This document shows, piece by piece, positions 25,776 to 28,697 of a stretch of DNA of 28,697 bases (position 1 is its first letter; every line of letters begins with the position of its first letter). The position numbers and the translations under genes are program-made. Source of the stretch: JAFMDF01 sp039024375 (GTDB taxonomy: Bacteria; Bacteroidota; Bacteroidia; Chitinophagales; Saprospiraceae); assembly GCA_039024375.1 (NCBI GenBank), contig JBCCQK010000037.1:1-28697 (forward strand). The letters are read 5' to 3'. The notes beneath the pieces are model-generated. The model did no database searches, was not told the origin of the DNA, and saw only the letters and a program-made list of their open reading frames with translations.

Positions 25776-25874
25776 AATCTTGTCTAGTGTGTAGTATTAG
25801 AATCATTCATCACTTATCATTCATCGTTCATTTTCCAAAGACATTAACTAACTTTCTATTTTCAATACTTATCA

Positions 25875-27137
25875 ATGGTAGCTACCGACTTAGACATCAC
25901 AAGAGCCTTAAAAAGAGTAAATCGAGCCAGTCGAAAATTAATTCGCTTGACCGACCAAGAAATTCACCAAATTTTAAATGAATTGGCCGATTTGGCTTTG
26001 AAAAATACGGAGTATATCCTAGCCGAAAACCAAAGAGATTTGGACCGAATGAATCCTAGTAATCCGAAATATGACCGGCTATTATTGAATGAATCGAGGT
26101 TGAAAGGCATCACGGAGGATATCCGAAATGTAGCCAACCTACCAACACCTTTAAATAAGGAACTAGACCAACGAACCACACCGAATGGTTTGTCTCTAAA
26201 AAAAGTGAGCGTACCCTTAGGTGTTATCGGGATTGTCTTCGAATCTCGCCCGAACGTAACTTTTGATGTCTTTTCCCTTTGTTTTAAATCGGGCAATGCT
26301 TCCGTTTTAAAAGGGAGTCGAGATGCGCATTATTCCAATGTAGCCATCGTCAAAATAATTCATGAAGTACTCGCCAAATACGATTTAGCGGACGTCGTTT
26401 ACTTGGCACCTAGCGAAAGAGAAGCCCTAAAATATATTTTGGAAGCAGACGAGTACGTCAATACCATTATCCCCAGAGGAAGTCAAGGATTGATTAACTA
26501 TGTACGCGCTAACTCCAAAGTGCCTGTCATCGAAACGGGAGCGGGCATTGTTCACACTTATTTTGACAAAAGTGGTGATTTAGCTAAAGGGAAAGCGATT
26601 GTACAAAACGCCAAAGCACGGCGCGTAAGTGTTTGTAATGCGCTAGACTGTTTGGTCATTCATCAAAGTCGATTAGCCGATTTACCCGCTATTATGGAAG
26701 GGCTGGACACACAACACGAATGTGTGGTTTATGCGGACGCTACTTCCCTACCCTACTTAAAAGGTCACTACCGAGCCGACTTATTATTACCTGCCAACGA
26801 AGAAAGTTTTGGAACGGAGTTTTTGTCTATGAAAATGTCTATCAAAACGGTCCATGATATTGAAGCAGCTTTAGACCATATTGCCAAATACAGCTCGAAG
26901 CACAGCGAGGCAATTATCGCCGAAGATACGGAAACCGCCGACTACTTCTTGAAGAATGTAGATGCTGCCGTCGTTTACGCCAATACTTCAACCGCTTTTA
27001 CCGACGGTGCTCAGTTCGGAATGGGTGCGGAAATTGGTATCAGTACACAGAAATTACACGCTCGGGGGCCAATGGCTTTGCAGGAGTTGACAAGCTATAA
27101 GTGGATTGTGAAGGGCGATGGGCAAATTCGGGCTTAA
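25875..27137 (+). CDS. proA: Gamma-glutamyl phosphate reductase
   Basis: Reduces gamma-glutamyl phosphate with NADPH to glutamate-5-semialdehyde, the second step of proline synthesis in the cytoplasm. The 420-residue length is normal. Motifs in order are PLGVIGIVFESRPNVTFDV (114-132), KGSRDAHYSN, IIPRGSQGL, VPVIETGAGIVHTYFD (216-231), the catalytic Cys254 in VSVCNALDCLVIH, NEESFGTEFLS and DGAQFGMGAEIGISTQKLHA. CNALDCL in place of the common CNALETL leaves the nucleophile intact. The ATG at 25875 is preceded by an A/T-rich leader without a Shine-Dalgarno sequence. proB and proC are not adjacent, so it stands alone, convergent with the regulator gene downstream. Confidence 0.97.
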   Translation: MVATDLDITRALKRVNRASRKLIRLTDQEIHQILNELADLALKNTEYILAENQRDLDRMNPSNPKYDRLLLNESRLKGITEDIRNVANLPTPLNKELDQRTTPNGLSLKKVSVPLGVIGIVFESRPNVTFDVFSLCFKSGNASVLKGSRDAHYSNVAIVKIIHEVLAKYDLADVVYLAPSEREALKYILEADEYVNTIIPRGSQGLINYVRANSKVPVIETGAGIVHTYFDKSGDLAKGKAIVQNAKARRVSVCNALDCLVIHQSRLADLPAIMEGLDTQHECVVYADATSLPYLKGHYRADLLLPANEESFGTEFLSMKMSIKTVHDIEAALDHIAKYSSKHSEAIIAEDTETADYFLKNVDAAVVYANTSTAFTDGAQFGMGAEIGISTQKLHARGPMALQELTSYKWIVKGDGQIRA

Positions 27138-27139
27138 AG

Positions 27140-27390
27140 TTTTTGACGCTGAGGAACGCTGCTTCGTTTATGTTTTTTAGGGTAAGGACAAGAACAGGAT
27201 TAGTATGGACTTTTTAGACAGGATTACAAGATTTACATGATTTTTATTTTCAATAGTTTACATCCTGTTCATCCTGAAAATCTTGTCAAAAAAATACGCT
27301 AATTCTGTCTTGACAGTTATTTATGTTGAGCATTTACAATGAAAGCATGAGAAATTCATAACTTCAAACAGCGTCCGTCAGCGTCAAAAA
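27140..27390. repeat. Nested 250-bp palindrome filling the proA-regulator gap
   Basis: The 22-nt outer arms (27140-27161 and 27369-27390) match at 20 positions. They lie 2 bp from the proA stop and 6 bp from the stop of the convergent regulator gene. Inside, GACAAGAACAGGATTA (27187-27202) pairs with TAATTCTGTCTTGAC (27300-27314), and the GACAGGATTACAAGATTT block (27216-27233) pairs with ATCCTGAAAATCTTGTC (27271-27287). The inner part belongs to the ATCCTGT repeat family also seen at 21.5 kb. No gene is seen. Confidence 0.75.
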
Positions 27391-27396
27391 GAAAAG

Positions 27397-28515
27397 CTAC
27401 TTCCTACCTCTGACCTCAGCCACAAACTGCTTCAACGACCGCTTTTCAATCGCTTTGAACGCTCGCTTAAACGCCCATTTATCTCCAAAGCCCACATCTA
27501 AGCCAATACTTTCAATGCTATAATCTTTATACTGGGGGTGAGCAATACGATTTTTAGCTTCCGCAATTCGGCATTTGTTGATATAATTTCTAAAATTGTT
27601 AGCCAAGACTTTTTTTAAATATTTATTTCCTACCTTCAAGTAGTAACTCAATTTATAACGGTCCAATTCATCATCCATAAAAATTTTTTCCCGTTGAAAA
27701 AGGTCGTCTATTTTTTGTAATAATAATTTGGGGGTTTTATTCGTATCCAATCGATGCCGACTAGGGAAAAACGCATTGCGAAAAGCGTAATAACTTACCC
27801 ACAAAACGAGAAACGTAAACGATAAATCGCCGACGTAGGTGAATCCTCGAAGGTTATGCAGATTCACGCCTAAAAATCGGTACGTCAAAAAATCGCCAAC
27901 GATGGCAGCGGCACTAATCGCAAATAATAAAATCAGACCTTTGACCATCCGTTTCAATCGTTTTACCTTATCCAGTTCCCACAAAAATGCTCGCTTCCGC
28001 TCCAATAAAGTCAATTTGAATCGAACGAAGCGATAAGAAAAATAGAGGTACGCCGAGAAACCTACGATGTAAATTAGCCCTTCTATGGGTCGATACAGTG
28101 GAACATACTGATTGTCCCACAACTGTGCTTTAAACGCTTCGTCTCGAAAGCCCACAAATAGATAAAAAGTTGCTTGTAGTAAAGGAATAATAAAATGTTT
28201 AAAATCTTTTTTTTGTAAATGAAAGGGACGAAACAATCGACTTTTTACAAAAAAGAATAACAAAGGTCCAAAAGATAAGGTGTACCAAATGGGGATAAAA
28301 TAGTAGCGAGGTTGGTGGTTGAAAATACCGATATTGATGAGTAGATTGTGCAGTAAAGACAAGGCCAATACCCCTAGGAAAATGGACAATAATAAATTCG
28401 CTTCTCGCTTTCCGACCAACCGTACGAAGTACCAACTCGCCATAATACCCCCTAGTAAGAACACTAGGAACATAAAACCGCAAACGAGCTGAAAAATGGT
28501 TAAGGTATTGGGCAT
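27397..28515 (-). CDS. Membrane-anchored AraC-family transcriptional regulator
   Basis: A 372-residue regulator with about seven hydrophobic segments in residues 8-248 (for example FQLVCGFMFLVFLLGGIMAS and ANLLLSIFLGVLALSLLHNL), followed by a cytoplasmic AraC-type DNA-binding domain (about 275-366). The first HTH is KLSYYLKVGNKYLKKVL followed by NYINKCRIAEAKNRI; the second is SIESIGLDVGFGDKWAFKRAF with KRSLKQF. The layout matches Bacteroidota regulators that join a membrane sensor to AraC output. The signal sensed and targets are unknown. The ATG at 28513-28515 lies about 20 nt after the start site expected from the promoter at 28542-28573. Confidence 0.87.
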   Translation of the reverse strand: MPNTLTIFQLVCGFMFLVFLLGGIMASWYFVRLVGKREANLLLSIFLGVLALSLLHNLLINIGIFNHQPRYYFIPIWYTLSFGPLLFFFVKSRLFRPFHLQKKDFKHFIIPLLQATFYLFVGFRDEAFKAQLWDNQYVPLYRPIEGLIYIVGFSAYLYFSYRFVRFKLTLLERKRAFLWELDKVKRLKRMVKGLILLFAISAAAIVGDFLTYRFLGVNLHNLRGFTYVGDLSFTFLVLWVSYYAFRNAFFPSRHRLDTNKTPKLLLQKIDDLFQREKIFMDDELDRYKLSYYLKVGNKYLKKVLANNFRNYINKCRIAEAKNRIAHPQYKDYSIESIGLDVGFGDKWAFKRAFKAIEKRSLKQFVAEVRGRK

Positions 28516-28540
28516 GAATGGCTGAAATCTAAGTTTTTAG

Positions 28541-28697
28541 TCAAAAATAGGAAGTATTCTTAGATATACCAAAGTACTTCAAAAGTACAGCTATCATTAA
28601 AACAGGCTTATTTCGCAAGACCCTATTTAAAATATGAATGCCATCTTTTAGTACTTTTAACTCTTGGTCTTTTTGTGCCAACCGTTTTTCGTTTAAT
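28541..28697 (-). CDS. C-terminal fragment of an unidentified protein, possibly a transposase remnant
   Basis: A minus-strand frame open to the window edge gives 51 residues ending at a TGA (28541-28543). It begins with a charged heptad-like helix (KRLAQKDQELKVLKDGIHIL) and ends VLLKYFGISKNTSYF. The latter resembles the LCxxFGISRxxYY word near the OrfA/OrfB junction of IS3-family transposases, and the preceding coiled coil fits OrfA. The stop right after it would make this a truncated remnant. The evidence is short and could be chance. The end overlaps the regulator's promoter. Confidence 0.3.
   Translation of the reverse strand, partial: LNEKRLAQKDQELKVLKDGIHILNRVLRNKPVLMIAVLLKYFGISKNTSYF
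28542..28573 (-). promoter_or_regulatory. Bacteroidota-type promoter of the AraC-family gene
   Basis: On the minus strand TTTG (28570-28573), a 20-nt spacer and TATTTTTG (28542-28549) match the TTTG / TAnnTTTG consensus. The spacer equals that of the foldase promoter at 22.8 kb. The start site would be near 28535, about 20 nt ahead of the ATG at 28515. Confidence 0.6.

Noticed and set aside
1..28697. CRISPR arrays or riboswitches
   Set aside because: The repeats seen are inverted and not regularly spaced, and no known riboswitch core was recognised in any leader.

Overview
The window looks like a chromosomal segment of a Bacteroidota bacterium, possibly from the Saprospiria/Chitinophagia side; the exact taxon cannot be fixed from the sequence alone. 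The grounds are start codons without Shine-Dalgarno sequences, two promoters of the Bacteroidota type (TTG or TTTG, 20 nt, TAnnTTTG), a DUF1573 lipoprotein, a long TlpA-like thiol-disulfide protein, a SurA_N/PpiD foldase, a membrane-bound AraC-type regulator and a complete Na+-translocating NADH:quinone reductase (nqr) operon.

Layout. 1-1.4 kb: a DUF2079 membrane-protein gene (minus) broken by a one-base frameshift and cut short beside a 133-bp inverted-repeat element. 1.5-5.1 kb (minus): trpC, a DUF1573 lipoprotein, a TlpA-like thioredoxin-fold protein and a small HAD phosphatase. 5.4-9.8 kb (plus): a tight four-gene run of fatty acid desaturase, O-antigen-ligase-like protein, small ABC ATPase and OppB-type permease with a large insert. 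10.2-16.9 kb (minus): nqrA-B-C-D-E-F with all expected cofactor residues. NqrA carries an extra N-terminal signal peptide and transmembrane helix of about 97 residues that the classical cytoplasmic subunit lacks. 17.4-18.8 kb (plus): an ECF sigma factor and, after a repeat-filled gap of about 560 bp, a small anti-sigma-like protein. 18.9-19.6 kb (minus): scpB. 19.9-22.8 kb (plus): a DUF5691 protein and a MoxR-type AAA+ ATPase, a pair normally part of a larger MoxR/VWA cluster. 23.1-25.2 kb (plus): a PpiD-like periplasmic foldase. 25.9-27.1 kb (plus): proA. 27.4-28.5 kb (minus): the membrane AraC-type regulator. At the right edge is a gene fragment on the minus strand.

The most striking feature outside the genes is that many of the larger intergenic gaps contain a long imperfect palindrome, about 75 to 280 bp. 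Examples are at 9.79-10.07, 18.26-18.43, 19.62-19.77, 21.50-21.59, 25.23-25.39, 25.61-25.77 and 27.14-27.39 kb. The arms pair over most of their length although their sequences differ between loci, and some share short word families. They look like MITE-like or REP-like hairpin elements, some overlapping or touching stop codons. Together with the anchored NqrA they are the best candidates for undescribed biology here. No rRNA, tRNA, CRISPR array or complete insertion sequence was found.
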